This document shows, piece by piece, positions 7,850 to 16,030 of a stretch of DNA of 35,681 bases; position 1 is the stretch's first letter, and the number at the start of each line of letters is the position of its first letter. The notes under the pieces are model-generated. The model was given only the letters and a program-made list of their open reading frames with translations. It had not been told where the DNA came from and ran no database searches. Source of the DNA: a virus; the IMG/VR virus record IMGVR_UViG_3300025112_000071, positions 1-35,681 of that record; one strand, 5' to 3'. A program made the position numbers and the translations under genes.

Positions 7850-10800
7850 ATGGAAAGAAGAAAATCCTCAATTCCTTTTGTAGGATTGCATGCACATAGC
7901 GTAGTAGGATCACCGTTTGATGCATTCGGATATCCCAAGGAGCATATGGATTATGCATATGAAAATGGGTGTCATGCCTTGGCGCTAACTGATCATGGTA
8001 ACATGAATGGGATGGCACATCAAGTATTGCATGCGAAAGAGATGCAGAGTGAAGGCAAAAATTTTAAGCCCATATTTGGAGTAGAGGCTTATTTTATACC
8101 ATCGGTAAAAGAATGGAAAATGCTTTATGAGCAGACGAAAGAAGATAAGAAAGAAGCTAAAAAACTCCAAAAGAACGATGGCAAAATGACCACTGAAAAT
8201 GAGGGAGATTCCAAAAAGAAGAATGATCCTCTTTATCGACGCAGACACCTGGTTCTGTTAGCCCAGAACCAAACAGGTCTCAACAATATATTCAAAATGA
8301 TTTCTCTATCTCACCAGGGAGACAACTTTTACAGATATCCCAGACTTGACTATGAGATCTTAAATGACCATAGTGAGGGGGTAATTGCTGCTTCTGCGTG
8401 TCTTGGGGGCATATACGCGGGTAACTACTGGGACAACCTTGAAAGCGGTCCTGACGCGATTCTGGAGGCAATGAGGGTAACCACTGAAAAAATGCAATCT
8501 ATTTTTGGGGATCGTTGGTTTGGAGAACTTCAATGGAACAATATATTAGATCAACATAAACTCAATGAATATATTATACAAATGCATTATGAATATGGTG
8601 TTGAACTTATATCTACTGCTGATAGCCACTATCCAAACCCCGAAGCTTGGAAGGACAGAGAACTCTATAAACGATTAGGATATTTAAATCGACCCAAAAA
8701 ACCTGAATGGATGTCACCGGGTCTACCAGAAAGTGTTGATGCCATTGGATATGAACTTTATCCTAAAAATGGTGATCAAATATGGGAATCTTATGAAAAG
8801 TATTCTGAGGAAAAACAGATAGTATATGATGATAAATTGATTTATGATTCAATTGTAAAAACGCACTGGATTGCTCATGAACTCATAGAAGATTTTTATC
8901 CAGATGACACAGTTCGTCTTCCTGGTTTTGTTATTCCAGAGGGAGAAAGTGCAACTGAAGCTCTGCAAAGGGCGGCGGTGTCGGGTTTACAAAAAATGAA
9001 TCTCGATAAGGAGAAGAAATATTGTGAGAGGTTACAGCACGAACTCAACGTTATTATAGACCGAGGGTTCTCTAAATACTTTCTTACGATGAAAGCTATA
9101 GCTGATAAAGCCACAGAACATATGTTGGCGGGGCCAGGGAGAGGGTCTGCTGCCGGTTCTCTAGTATCTTACGTTTTAGGTATCACGCAAGTGGATCCTA
9201 TTAAATATGGATTATTGTTTAGTCGTTTTTTGAGAGCAGATGCAACTGATTATCCAGATATCGATTATGATGTTAGTGATGCGTTTGGTCTTAAGGAAAT
9301 ATTAGCTGAAGAATGGGGAGATACAACTGTTGTACCTATTTCAAACTACAATACACTGCAACTCAAGTCTTTAATTAAAGATATTTCTAAGTTTTATGAA
9401 GTACCTTTCGCAGAAGTTAACATGGTGACCGGAAGAATGGTTAAGGAAGCTACTCCGAAGGCAAAAGAAAAGAGAGGGATTAAAGCGGGACTCTATCTTC
9501 CTAAGTTCGAAGAAGTAATGGAATTTTCCGATAGTCTGCAAAATTTTTTAATAAAATATCCTCATATCAAGACGCACATTGAGGCTCTTTATGGACAAGT
9601 ACGTTCTATTAGTCGCCATGCGGGGGGTGTGGTTATTGGTGAAGATTTAGATAGGCATATGCCGTTGATTCAAAGCGGCGGCGTAATACAGACGCCATGG
9701 GTGGAAAGCGGCACATTGGCTCATTTAGAACCATTAGGGTTTATTAAGTTTGATCTCTTGGGGCTTTCGACATTAGAAATGATTGAGTCAGCAATTGCTC
9801 ATGTGCTGAGAAGATATCATCAAGTAGAAAATCCTACATTTGAGGATGTTAAAGAGTACTATAAGAATAAGTTACATCCGGATAAAATTGATTTCAATGA
9901 CACCGAAGTGTATACCAATATTTTCCAAAAGGGAAAGTTCATCGGAGTATTTCAGTTTACTAACACAGGTGCTCAAAGATTTTGCACAAGAGTAAAACCT
10001 ACTAATATTATTGATATATCTGCTATTACTTCAATCTATAGACCGGGACCATTAAGTGCTAATGTAGATCGATCTTACGTGGAGGCAAAAAGAAATCCCG
10101 ATGAGATAGAGTATATTAATGAGTTGGTTAAAGAAGTGACAGAAGAGACTTCTGGCTTCATGATCTTTCAAGAACAAATTGCCCTTTTAGCTCACAAGTT
10201 AGGCAAGGATTTAACATTGGATGAGGGTAACAAGCTTCGTAAGCTATTGATGAAAAAGGGAGCAACCGGTAAAAAAACCCAAGAGACAACCAATATATAT
10301 AATAAATTTATTGCCGGTTGTCTGGAGAAAAAGATTGATAAGTCAACTGCTGAAGAGCTATGGCGTAAGTTTGAATATTTCTCTGGTTATGGTTTTAATA
10401 AATCCCACGCGGTCTGTTATACAATACTCTCTTATCAATGTGCATGGCTCTTGAATTATTATCCTGAATGTTGGGTCGCCGCTTTTTTAGACAAAGAACC
10501 CGAAACTAGAAAAGAAGCAGCAATTGCTTTAGCAAAGCAGCATGGTTTTAATATACGCGATGTTGATATCAATACTTCATCGGGCACATATTGGGAAATC
10601 AGCAAAGATGGAAAAACTCTTATACAGTCTTTAAATTCTATCAAAGGTTTAGGAGAATCTGCTATTAAACAAATAATAGATAATCGTCCTTTTGAAAATG
10701 CTGAAGATTTATTATTTCGAGAAGGTATTGTATACTCAAAGTTTAATAAAAAAGCTTTAGATGTTCTTTGCAGATCTGGTGCACTTGAGAGTATTAAAGA

Positions 10801-11287
10801 TGAGAGATTCACAGGTATGAAACATTTTTATCACGCATGTGTTCTTAATCGCCCTAAGAACAAAAAGAAATTAAGCGAAAATATAGCAGAGTTTTTTGAA
10901 GAGGGTGAATTTAGTCGAGAAGAAAAGATTGACTATATTACTGATCTGACAGGTATTTTTCCATTCGAGATTGTCATATCAAAGGATGTTGATTCCGCAA
11001 TTCATAGATATGAAGTTCCGGCTTTGGGAGAATGGGATCCAGAACTTGGGGCTGCGTGGTTTATTCCTCGTGAATTAATTGTTAAAAAAACAAAGAACGA
11101 TAAAACCTATTGGGTTCTAAAGGTGATAGATAATACCTCAACAGCGAATATTATTCGTATTTGGGGTGTTGATCCTAGACGAGATCACATTCATTTAAAT
11201 CGACCTTATGGAGCACGCTTAGATTATAATGATGAGTGGGGTTTTAGCTTGAGGTTGAATAAAAATAGATTAGTTTTATTGGGATAA
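7850..11287 (+). CDS. dnaE: DNA polymerase III alpha subunit (DnaE-type, C family) with PHP domain
   Basis: This 1145-residue protein would be the replicative DNA polymerase. The N-terminal PHP domain has its metal-ligand motifs: HAHS at 14-17, TDHGNM from 47, GVEAYF and ADSHY. It may therefore have proofreading nuclease activity. The palm holds GPGRGSAAGS near residue 427, the paired catalytic aspartates in PDIDYD near 468-473, and the third in KFDLLGL near 632. SRHAGGVVIG and FQEQI are further family motifs. Length matches E. coli DnaE (1160 residues). The start chosen is the ATG at 7850 with AAGGAGAAAA upstream; a TTG at 7784 would extend the frame through the promoter and hairpin and is rejected. 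T4-type phages normally use a B-family polymerase, so this is unusual. Confidence 0.93.
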   Translation: MERRKSSIPFVGLHAHSVVGSPFDAFGYPKEHMDYAYENGCHALALTDHGNMNGMAHQVLHAKEMQSEGKNFKPIFGVEAYFIPSVKEWKMLYEQTKEDKKEAKKLQKNDGKMTTENEGDSKKKNDPLYRRRHLVLLAQNQTGLNNIFKMISLSHQGDNFYRYPRLDYEILNDHSEGVIAASACLGGIYAGNYWDNLESGPDAILEAMRVTTEKMQSIFGDRWFGELQWNNILDQHKLNEYIIQMHYEYGVELISTADSHYPNPEAWKDRELYKRLGYLNRPKKPEWMSPGLPESVDAIGYELYPKNGDQIWESYEKYSEEKQIVYDDKLIYDSIVKTHWIAHELIEDFYPDDTVRLPGFVIPEGESATEALQRAAVSGLQKMNLDKEKKYCERLQHELNVIIDRGFSKYFLTMKAIADKATEHMLAGPGRGSAAGSLVSYVLGITQVDPIKYGLLFSRFLRADATDYPDIDYDVSDAFGLKEILAEEWGDTTVVPISNYNTLQLKSLIKDISKFYEVPFAEVNMVTGRMVKEATPKAKEKRGIKAGLYLPKFEEVMEFSDSLQNFLIKYPHIKTHIEALYGQVRSISRHAGGVVIGEDLDRHMPLIQSGGVIQTPWVESGTLAHLEPLGFIKFDLLGLSTLEMIESAIAHVLRRYHQVENPTFEDVKEYYKNKLHPDKIDFNDTEVYTNIFQKGKFIGVFQFTNTGAQRFCTRVKPTNIIDISAITSIYRPGPLSANVDRSYVEAKRNPDEIEYINELVKEVTEETSGFMIFQEQIALLAHKLGKDLTLDEGNKLRKLLMKKGATGKKTQETTNIYNKFIAGCLEKKIDKSTAEELWRKFEYFSGYGFNKSHAVCYTILSYQCAWLLNYYPECWVAAFLDKEPETRKEAAIALAKQHGFNIRDVDINTSSGTYWEISKDGKTLIQSLNSIKGLGESAIKQIIDNRPFENAEDLLFREGIVYSKFNKKALDVLCRSGALESIKDERFTGMKHFYHACVLNRPKNKKKLSENIAEFFEEGEFSREEKIDYITDLTGIFPFEIVISKDVDSAIHRYEVPALGEWDPELGAAWFIPRELIVKKTKNDKTYWVLKVIDNTSTANIIRIWGVDPRRDHIHLNRPYGARLDYNDEWGFSLRLNKNRLVLLG

Positions 11288-11288
11288 A

Positions 11289-11555
11289 ATGACGACAAAT
11301 AGAAAGATAAAAAGAAATAAGCAAAAGAAGCAAAAAAAAGAAGCACAAAAGAAAATAAAGAAACAAATGTTTTTATTTGGAAAACTTCCAAATAAATGCT
11401 TGACATGTGATGAAAAATTTGATAAAAAGAGTAAAGAACATGCATTGAGTTGGAAAGTTATTGTGAGAGAAAAAGAAGAGAAAGTTCATCTATATTGTCC
11501 TGAGTGTTGGGGCGCTGCCGAAGACCTTCTTAAAGGAATAGAAAATGATTCTTGA
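11289..11555 (+). CDS. Small zinc-ribbon protein with basic N-terminus
   Basis: This 88-residue protein has an extremely Lys/Gln-rich N-terminal helix (residues 1-26) and two cysteine pairs, CLTC and CPEC, about 32 residues apart, which should bind one zinc ion. Proteins with the same layout (lysine-rich start, LPxxCLTC, YCPxCW) are common in T4-like marine phages, but I know of no established function. It follows dnaE directly and overlaps the dUTPase gene by 11 nt. The basic tail and zinc ribbon suggest nucleic-acid binding, which is inference. Confidence 0.8.
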   Translation: MTTNRKIKRNKQKKQKKEAQKKIKKQMFLFGKLPNKCLTCDEKFDKKSKEHALSWKVIVREKEEKVHLYCPECWGAAEDLLKGIENDS

Positions 11556-12039
11556 ATTTACGAAAGTTAATGAAAATGCGGTGACTCCTACTCGAAGTAA
11601 TCCATCCGACGCAGGGTTGGATTTGTATGCTAGCATCCCCGAGACCCTTGATCATGAATCCACAGTGATGAGTCGAACCATTTTAATAAGACCGGGAGGT
11701 AATCAAATGATTCCTACGGGGTTGCGTTTTGGAATTCCTCATGGATACATGTTGCAGGTTTGTAATCGAAGCGGTATGGGCGCAAAGCGTTCTTTGATCG
11801 TGGGAGCACACATTATCGATTCTGGATACGACGGAGAAGTTTTCATTGATTTACATAATATTGGTTTAGGACCCCAGGTCGTAAGACATGGAGAAAAAAT
11901 AGCACAAGTGGTATTGATACCGATAATTCATTTCCGCCCTCGCGAGAATACGAGTGGCTTGCTGTATGAAGAACAGGATCTTGCGATGAGTAATCGTGGA
12001 ACCGGAGCACTTGGCAGTACAGATAACAAAGGAGTTTAA
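11545..12039 (+). CDS. dut: dUTP diphosphatase (dUTPase)
   Basis: This 164-residue protein would hydrolyse dUTP to dUMP, keeping uracil out of DNA and supplying the thymidylate precursor. The five trimeric-dUTPase motifs are present in order: SDAGLDLYA (21-29), IPTGLRFGIP, CNRSGMGAKR, the uracil-pocket hairpin IIDSGYDGEVFI, GEKIAQVVLIP, and the C-terminal arm motif RGTGALGST. The middle loop between motifs 1 and 2 is somewhat extended. An AAGGA site lies in the end of the preceding gene. It belongs to a nucleotide and replication operon with dnaE upstream and the GuaB/GuaC-like gene directly after it. Confidence 0.93.
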   Translation: MILEFTKVNENAVTPTRSNPSDAGLDLYASIPETLDHESTVMSRTILIRPGGNQMIPTGLRFGIPHGYMLQVCNRSGMGAKRSLIVGAHIIDSGYDGEVFIDLHNIGLGPQVVRHGEKIAQVVLIPIIHFRPRENTSGLLYEEQDLAMSNRGTGALGSTDNKGV

Positions 12040-13062
12040 GTGAAAAAAGCTTTAACATATGATGATGTTTTATTAACGCCCCAGTATAGTGATATTGAGA
12101 GTCGAATTCAAGTCGATATTCAAAGTGAATTAGATAATAATATACTTTTACATTTACCAATTATATCTAGTCCGATGGATACTGTTACTGAAGACGCCAT
12201 GGCTCTGGAAATGTTTAGAGCCGGGGGTCTTGGTATTATACATCGTTATAACACTATAAGAGAACAAATTGATATTGTCGATAAAATTTTGCAGGCTGAA
12301 AAGAGTGCCCATGTGGGAGCCGCAATTGGTATGACAGGAGATTTTAAGGAACGAGCACTTGCGCTTCGATCTGGGGGGGTGACTATCTTGTGTGTCGATG
12401 TCGCTCATGGATATCACAGTTTGATGGAGAGATGTTTAAAAACTCTTAAAGATCTTTTTGGAAGTTGGGTTCACATTATAGCCGGGAGTGTAGCTACTGT
12501 AGAAGGTTTTTCAAAATTATCTGAATGGGGCGCTGATTCTATTAGAGTGGGGATTGGAGGAGGCTCTATTTGTTCTACAAGGTTGGTAACGGGACATGGT
12601 GTACCAACATTGCAAAGTATAATTGATTGTGCTAAAAGTTCAACAGATACAAAGATTATAGCTGATGGTGGGTTAAGAACTTCTGGAGACATAGTTAAAG
12701 CTTTTGCAGCAGGGGCAGATTTTGTTATGCTTGGTTCTATGCTAGCTGGTACACGCGAAGCTCCAGGTGAAATATTTTCAAGTGATACAGGCAAAAAATA
12801 TAAAGTATACAGAGGAATGGCATCTAAAGATGCTCAAAGAAAACGAAGTAAGAAGATTTCAACTCCTGAAGGAATATCCACTACTATTCCTTACAAAGGA
12901 AATGTTGCTGCTATTTTGCAGGATTTGGAAGGAGGTATCCGCAGCGGATTCTCATACTCTGGAGCAAGAAATTTACAAGAATTCCGTGCTAAATCTGTTT
13001 TTGTGAAACAGACATCAGCTGGCCAAGCTGAAGGTACAACTCATATTTTAAGGAGAAATTAA
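12040..13062 (+). CDS. IMP dehydrogenase / GMP reductase family enzyme without CBS domains
   Basis: This 340-residue barrel enzyme either oxidises IMP to XMP (IMPDH) or reduces GMP to IMP (GMPR). Shared features are YDDVLLTP (7-14), SSPMDTVTE (43-51), the catalytic-Cys loop GGGSICSTR with Cys178, ADGGLRTSGD and GSMLAGTREAPGE. The CBS pair of normal IMPDH is absent, giving a length typical of GMPR (about 346). The flap (residues 258-285) reads YRGMASKDAQRKR and lacks the Arg-Tyr pair that IMPDH uses for hydrolysis; it resembles the GMPR flap. Against this, MDTVTE, HGVP, the PEG segment and the C-terminal SAGQAEGTTH are IMPDH-like. The start is GTG 12040 with AAAGGAG upstream. Family certain, reaction direction open. 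Confidence 0.85.
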   Translation: MKKALTYDDVLLTPQYSDIESRIQVDIQSELDNNILLHLPIISSPMDTVTEDAMALEMFRAGGLGIIHRYNTIREQIDIVDKILQAEKSAHVGAAIGMTGDFKERALALRSGGVTILCVDVAHGYHSLMERCLKTLKDLFGSWVHIIAGSVATVEGFSKLSEWGADSIRVGIGGGSICSTRLVTGHGVPTLQSIIDCAKSSTDTKIIADGGLRTSGDIVKAFAAGADFVMLGSMLAGTREAPGEIFSSDTGKKYKVYRGMASKDAQRKRSKKISTPEGISTTIPYKGNVAAILQDLEGGIRSGFSYSGARNLQEFRAKSVFVKQTSAGQAEGTTHILRRN

Positions 13063-13406
13063 TGCCAAGAGATCCCTCCAAACCAGATCCCAATAATCGT
13101 AAAAAGTTTATGTTTTGGGATTCAGATAAGAGACAAGCTGACCTACGGATACGGTTGCAACAAGATGGGTTCACACAATCTCATTTTTTTCGTGCTATGA
13201 TCACAGGTTATCTAGAAAAGGATATAAACATAATGAAATTTCTTGATCAGTATAAGGGAAAGCATATCACGCAAGGACAAAATAAACGTAAACAAATCGA
13301 GAGATCTTACAAAGCTGGTGAAGAAACAAAAAAACAATTTGCGTTGGGAGAAAATGAGATAGAAGATATATTTGATATTATATCGGAGGAATTTCCTGAA
13401 CTATGA
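13062..13406 (+). CDS. Ribbon-helix-helix-like small phage protein
   Basis: This 114-residue protein begins with a basic, Pro-rich stretch and FMFWDSDKR, then DLRIRLQQDGFTQSHFFRAM, a strand followed by two helices as in ribbon-helix-helix repressors. The C-terminal half is helical and charged. Proteins with the same opening (FMFWDSDKR...GLTQSxFFRAM) are familiar from T4-like marine phages without an assigned role. The ATG shares a base with the upstream stop codon (TAATG), and the gene overlaps the sigma-like gene downstream by 4 nt (ATGA), so the two are translationally coupled. A DNA-binding or regulatory role is inferred. Confidence 0.75.
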   Translation: MPRDPSKPDPNNRKKFMFWDSDKRQADLRIRLQQDGFTQSHFFRAMITGYLEKDINIMKFLDQYKGKHITQGQNKRKQIERSYKAGEETKKQFALGENEIEDIFDIISEEFPEL

Positions 13407-13663
13407 AATGTATAGAGGATGTAAGAAAAAGCAAGACACCATGCCAAGAAAAAGAATGTAGAAAATGGATCGATTATCCTTGTGAGTATAATTGTATTTT
13501 GGAAACAATAGAGAAGTCCGGAGGGAATCGCTTAACTCTTCGCGAATGCTCAAAACGTCTACACATTAGTTTTGTTAGGGTGAAACAAATAGAAGACCAA
13601 GCACTTAAAAAATTAAAAAAGAAAAATTTATCACCTTTTAAAGACCTAATAGGAGATTTTTAG
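13403..13663 (+). CDS. Small sigma-70 region 4-like regulator
   Basis: This 86-residue protein has a C-terminal helix-turn-helix, LTLRECSKRLHISFVRVKQIEDQALKKL split over residues 49-76, that matches sigma-70 region 4 (the -35 recognition helix ends VxQIExxALxKL). The N-terminus is Cys-rich (Cys3, Cys14, Cys19, Cys27, Cys31), possibly a metal site. It lacks region 2, so it cannot open promoters alone; it could bind RNA polymerase and redirect it, or act as an anti- or co-sigma. Similar small proteins are found in T4-like marine phages. It is coupled to the RHH-like gene by a 4-nt overlap. Confidence 0.75.
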   Translation: MKCIEDVRKSKTPCQEKECRKWIDYPCEYNCILETIEKSGGNRLTLRECSKRLHISFVRVKQIEDQALKKLKKKNLSPFKDLIGDF

Positions 13664-13672
13664 CATTTTGAA

Positions 13673-13682
13673 TACTATTTAT
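13673..13682 (+). promoter_or_regulatory. Candidate late promoter-like element TACTATTTAT
   Basis: This is identical to the element at 703-712. It lies 33 nt before the ATG at 13715, leaving room for a leader with the CCAGGAG ribosome site. No -35 box is visible. Confidence 0.45.
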
Positions 13683-13714
13683 CAATGAATCTTTTTATTC
13701 CCAGGAGTTACATA

Positions 13715-14386
13715 ATGAAAAAGAACCTTCTTACCGAATCAGAAATTAGAAAATTTATGAAGTTCGCCAACATACCCGGCGTCAACACCGAAAATTTTGT
13801 TGAGAAGCTTCAAGAAGGAGATGTACTTAACGAAGATGCATCCCACAGTGCCAAAAAGGGTATTACTGAAGGTGCTTTTGCCGAGTCGCGAAGGCGCGGC
13901 GATGCGGGTTATGTTAATGAAAGGGAAGAAGATTGGGGAATGGGTGACGAAGAGGAATCACGCACTCATCCTGGCGAAGAAGATTACACCACCAAGAAGG
14001 GTGACGAATTAAAACATGATGAACCGGGACCAGGATGGGGCGAGAAAGAAGACGAAGAAGCTTATAATGAAGCCGTCCTCGCGGAAGATGACATTGATGT
14101 TAAAGAACTAGTTACAAAATTGTTGCAGGTTATTTCTGATGAAACTGGCGTCGAAGCCGAAGTGGTCGGAGATGATGGAGAAGAAGTAGAAGGTGAAGAA
14201 GAAGTAGAAGGTGAAGAAGAATTTGTCGGTGATGAGCTTGAAGGGGGTGATGAAGACGATATGGCTCCAAGTGATGATGTAGAAGATATTGAAGATCTTG
14301 AAACCGACACTGAGATGGTAGCTGAAATTGAGGATCTTGTTAGTGAAGTAACAAGGCGAGTCGCCAAGAGACTTCTTAAGCAGTAA
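13715..14386 (+). CDS. Acidic putative virion/prohead-associated protein
   Basis: This 223-residue protein starts MKKNLLTESEIRKFMKFANI, a type of N-terminus seen on several structural proteins of T4-like marine phages. It includes LTE-S, a possible prohead-protease site. The middle and C-terminus are extremely acidic, with near-repeats of EVEGEEE around residues 158-170, and the last helix is basic (RRVAKRLLKQ). Such composition would suit an internal core or scaffold-like protein. The start is ATG 13715 with CAGGAG upstream; an in-frame ATG at 13685 has no ribosome site. A strong terminator follows. The function is inference. Confidence 0.75.
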   Translation: MKKNLLTESEIRKFMKFANIPGVNTENFVEKLQEGDVLNEDASHSAKKGITEGAFAESRRRGDAGYVNEREEDWGMGDEEESRTHPGEEDYTTKKGDELKHDEPGPGWGEKEDEEAYNEAVLAEDDIDVKELVTKLLQVISDETGVEAEVVGDDGEEVEGEEEVEGEEEFVGDELEGGDEDDMAPSDDVEDIEDLETDTEMVAEIEDLVSEVTRRVAKRLLKQ

Positions 14387-14410
14387 AAGGAATTCACTTG
14401 AATTTACATG

Positions 14411-14441
14411 AAGGCAGGGTTTATCCTTGCCTTTTTTTTTT
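14411..14441 (+). terminator. Rho-independent terminator
   Basis: AAGGCAGGG (14411-14419) pairs with CCTTGCCTT (14425-14433; one G-T pair) around a TTTAT loop and runs into ten T residues. It ends the transcript of the acidic protein, and it shows that the ClpP-like gene must start downstream, at 14461. Confidence 0.85.
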
Positions 14442-14460
14442 GAAATGGAGGGGAATTAAT

Positions 14461-15162
14461 ATGTTGGGAAAAAATAAAGAAAAAGATAAAAAAACCAAAA
14501 CAGAACCTGAAACCTCACCTGCGCAGGCAGAGGAATCTTTGAGTCCGGAGGATATTTCTCTTCTAATGAATCTCGGAAATTCGTTGAACTCAGATCCTTC
14601 CCCCGTCAGGGTTGCAGGATTATACGGAGATATCAATGAGGAGAAGTGTTCTGAAGTCATTTATTCTATGCTAGTGCTTGCACAATCTGGCAAAACTTTC
14701 GAACCTATAGAACCTGACGATCCCGAATCTGAACTAGTGGAATGTTATGAACCTTTTGATTTTTATATATCGACTTTCGGCGGCTCGGCTTTGGATATGT
14801 TTAGCGTGTATGATGTGATGAGATATATAAAAGAGAAGGTGACGATAAAAACTTTTGGTGTGGGCAAGGTAATGTCCGGTGGAACTTTGTTATTAGCAGC
14901 TGGTACAAAAGGTCACCGCCGCATTGGAAAATATTGTCGCATAATGATTCATGGAGTAATGGCAGGGCAGTCTGGACACTTATTAGATATAGAAAATGAA
15001 TTTGAAGAATCCAAGATGACTCAAAAGTTATATGTGGAGGCCCTGGCTGAAGAAACTAACATGACTAGCAGATATATTAAAAACTTAATTAAGAAGAAAA
15101 CGAATGTTTATTTATCAGCTCAAGAAGCTGTTGATTTAGGAATAGTAGATATAATAGTATGA
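14461..15162 (+). CDS. ClpP-like serine protease
   Basis: This 233-residue protein is a ClpP/crotonase-fold protease. After a Lys/Glu-rich, probably disordered N-terminus (1-30) comes VRVAGLYGDI, then FYISTFGGSALDMFSVYDVM (substrate-binding strand and helix). The nucleophile is in VMSGGTLLLAAG (Ser139) and the His in MIHGVMAGQSG (His164), with the usual spacing of 25 residues. The third residue is doubtful: where ClpP has an Asp before the FLSAxEAVxxGLVD segment, this protein reads KKKTNVYLSAQEAVDLGIVD, with Asn nearest. It might process phage proteins or recruit host ClpX/A. The start is ATG 14461 with TGGAGGGG upstream; the TTG at 14398 lies before the terminator. It overlaps the endolysin gene by 4 nt. 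Confidence 0.85.
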   Translation: MLGKNKEKDKKTKTEPETSPAQAEESLSPEDISLLMNLGNSLNSDPSPVRVAGLYGDINEEKCSEVIYSMLVLAQSGKTFEPIEPDDPESELVECYEPFDFYISTFGGSALDMFSVYDVMRYIKEKVTIKTFGVGKVMSGGTLLLAAGTKGHRRIGKYCRIMIHGVMAGQSGHLLDIENEFEESKMTQKLYVEALAEETNMTSRYIKNLIKKKTNVYLSAQEAVDLGIVDIIV

Positions 15163-16028
15163 TGTGGCGCAAAATAAGATTTAATAAGAAATCCTCCAAA
15201 AAGCTCGGCTGGACACCTGAATGGTTCGGTCTATCTGAATTTGATGCAGATTTAATTGACGAAGTATTAATCTTTCAAAAGAATCATGATTTAAAACAAG
15301 ATGGAATGGTAGGCATAAATACGTTTAGACGATTGCAACTGTATCGTGAATTAAATATTTTTGAGGATGAAAACAAGATATTGATTAATGGAAAGAAACG
15401 TTCCATTGGCTGGCACAAAGTCAAGCTTGATTTAATATCAAGTAATTGCTATCGAAGCGTGAGGGCACCACGAAAGCCACACGTAATAGTTACTCACTTT
15501 GACGTTTGCACGAGTGCTGAATCTTGCAAGCGTGTTTTAGAAAAACGCGGCATTTCAACTCACTTTATTATTGATAACGACGGCACAATTGTGCAATTAG
15601 TTGATACAAATCACATAGCATGGCATGCCAAGAGTGCTAATAAGTATGCCATTGGTATTGATATTTCTTCAGCGTATTATACTAGATATTTGAATACTTA
15701 TACGAAGAAAGGCTTTGAGCCAAGACCGATTATAACTGATAGCGTTGTTCACGGTCGAAGTTTAGATGCACATTTAGGATATTATCCTGAACAAATTCAA
15801 GCGTATAAGGTGCTGGTACGCTATTTATGTAAAGCATATAATATTCCTTTGGATTATCCCAAAGATGCAAATGGTAAACTATCAACTACAGTGAACAAAG
15901 ACGCAGCTAAAAATAAATTCCGAGGCATTGTTAATCATTATAACTTAACACGTAATAAAATTGATACAGTTGGTTTAAAAATTGATGAAATTGTCGAGAG
16001 TATTAAAACATTAGAAAGGGAGAATTGA
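15159..16028 (+). CDS. Endolysin: peptidoglycan-binding domain plus N-acetylmuramoyl-L-alanine amidase
   Basis: This 289-residue protein would cleave the amide bond between MurNAc and the stem peptide during lysis. Residues about 14-65 look like a PG_binding_1 domain (LIDEVLIFQKNHDLKQDGMV, then GINTFRRL). The amidase_2 domain follows from about residue 105, with zinc-ligand candidates in VTHFDV and VNHYN and the conserved AWHA. GIDIS stands where the family usually has GIEL. No signal peptide is seen, so a holin or similar would be needed. The ATG-ATG start overlaps the ClpP-like stop. The gene continues into a virion-type protein with a 4-nt or shorter overlap. Confidence 0.85.
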   Translation: MMWRKIRFNKKSSKKLGWTPEWFGLSEFDADLIDEVLIFQKNHDLKQDGMVGINTFRRLQLYRELNIFEDENKILINGKKRSIGWHKVKLDLISSNCYRSVRAPRKPHVIVTHFDVCTSAESCKRVLEKRGISTHFIIDNDGTIVQLVDTNHIAWHAKSANKYAIGIDISSAYYTRYLNTYTKKGFEPRPIITDSVVHGRSLDAHLGYYPEQIQAYKVLVRYLCKAYNIPLDYPKDANGKLSTTVNKDAAKNKFRGIVNHYNLTRNKIDTVGLKIDEIVESIKTLEREN

Positions 16029-16030
16029 TT

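Noticed and set aside
14398-14460. ClpP start at TTG 14398
   Set aside because: It lies before a strong terminator; ATG 14461 has GGAGGGG.
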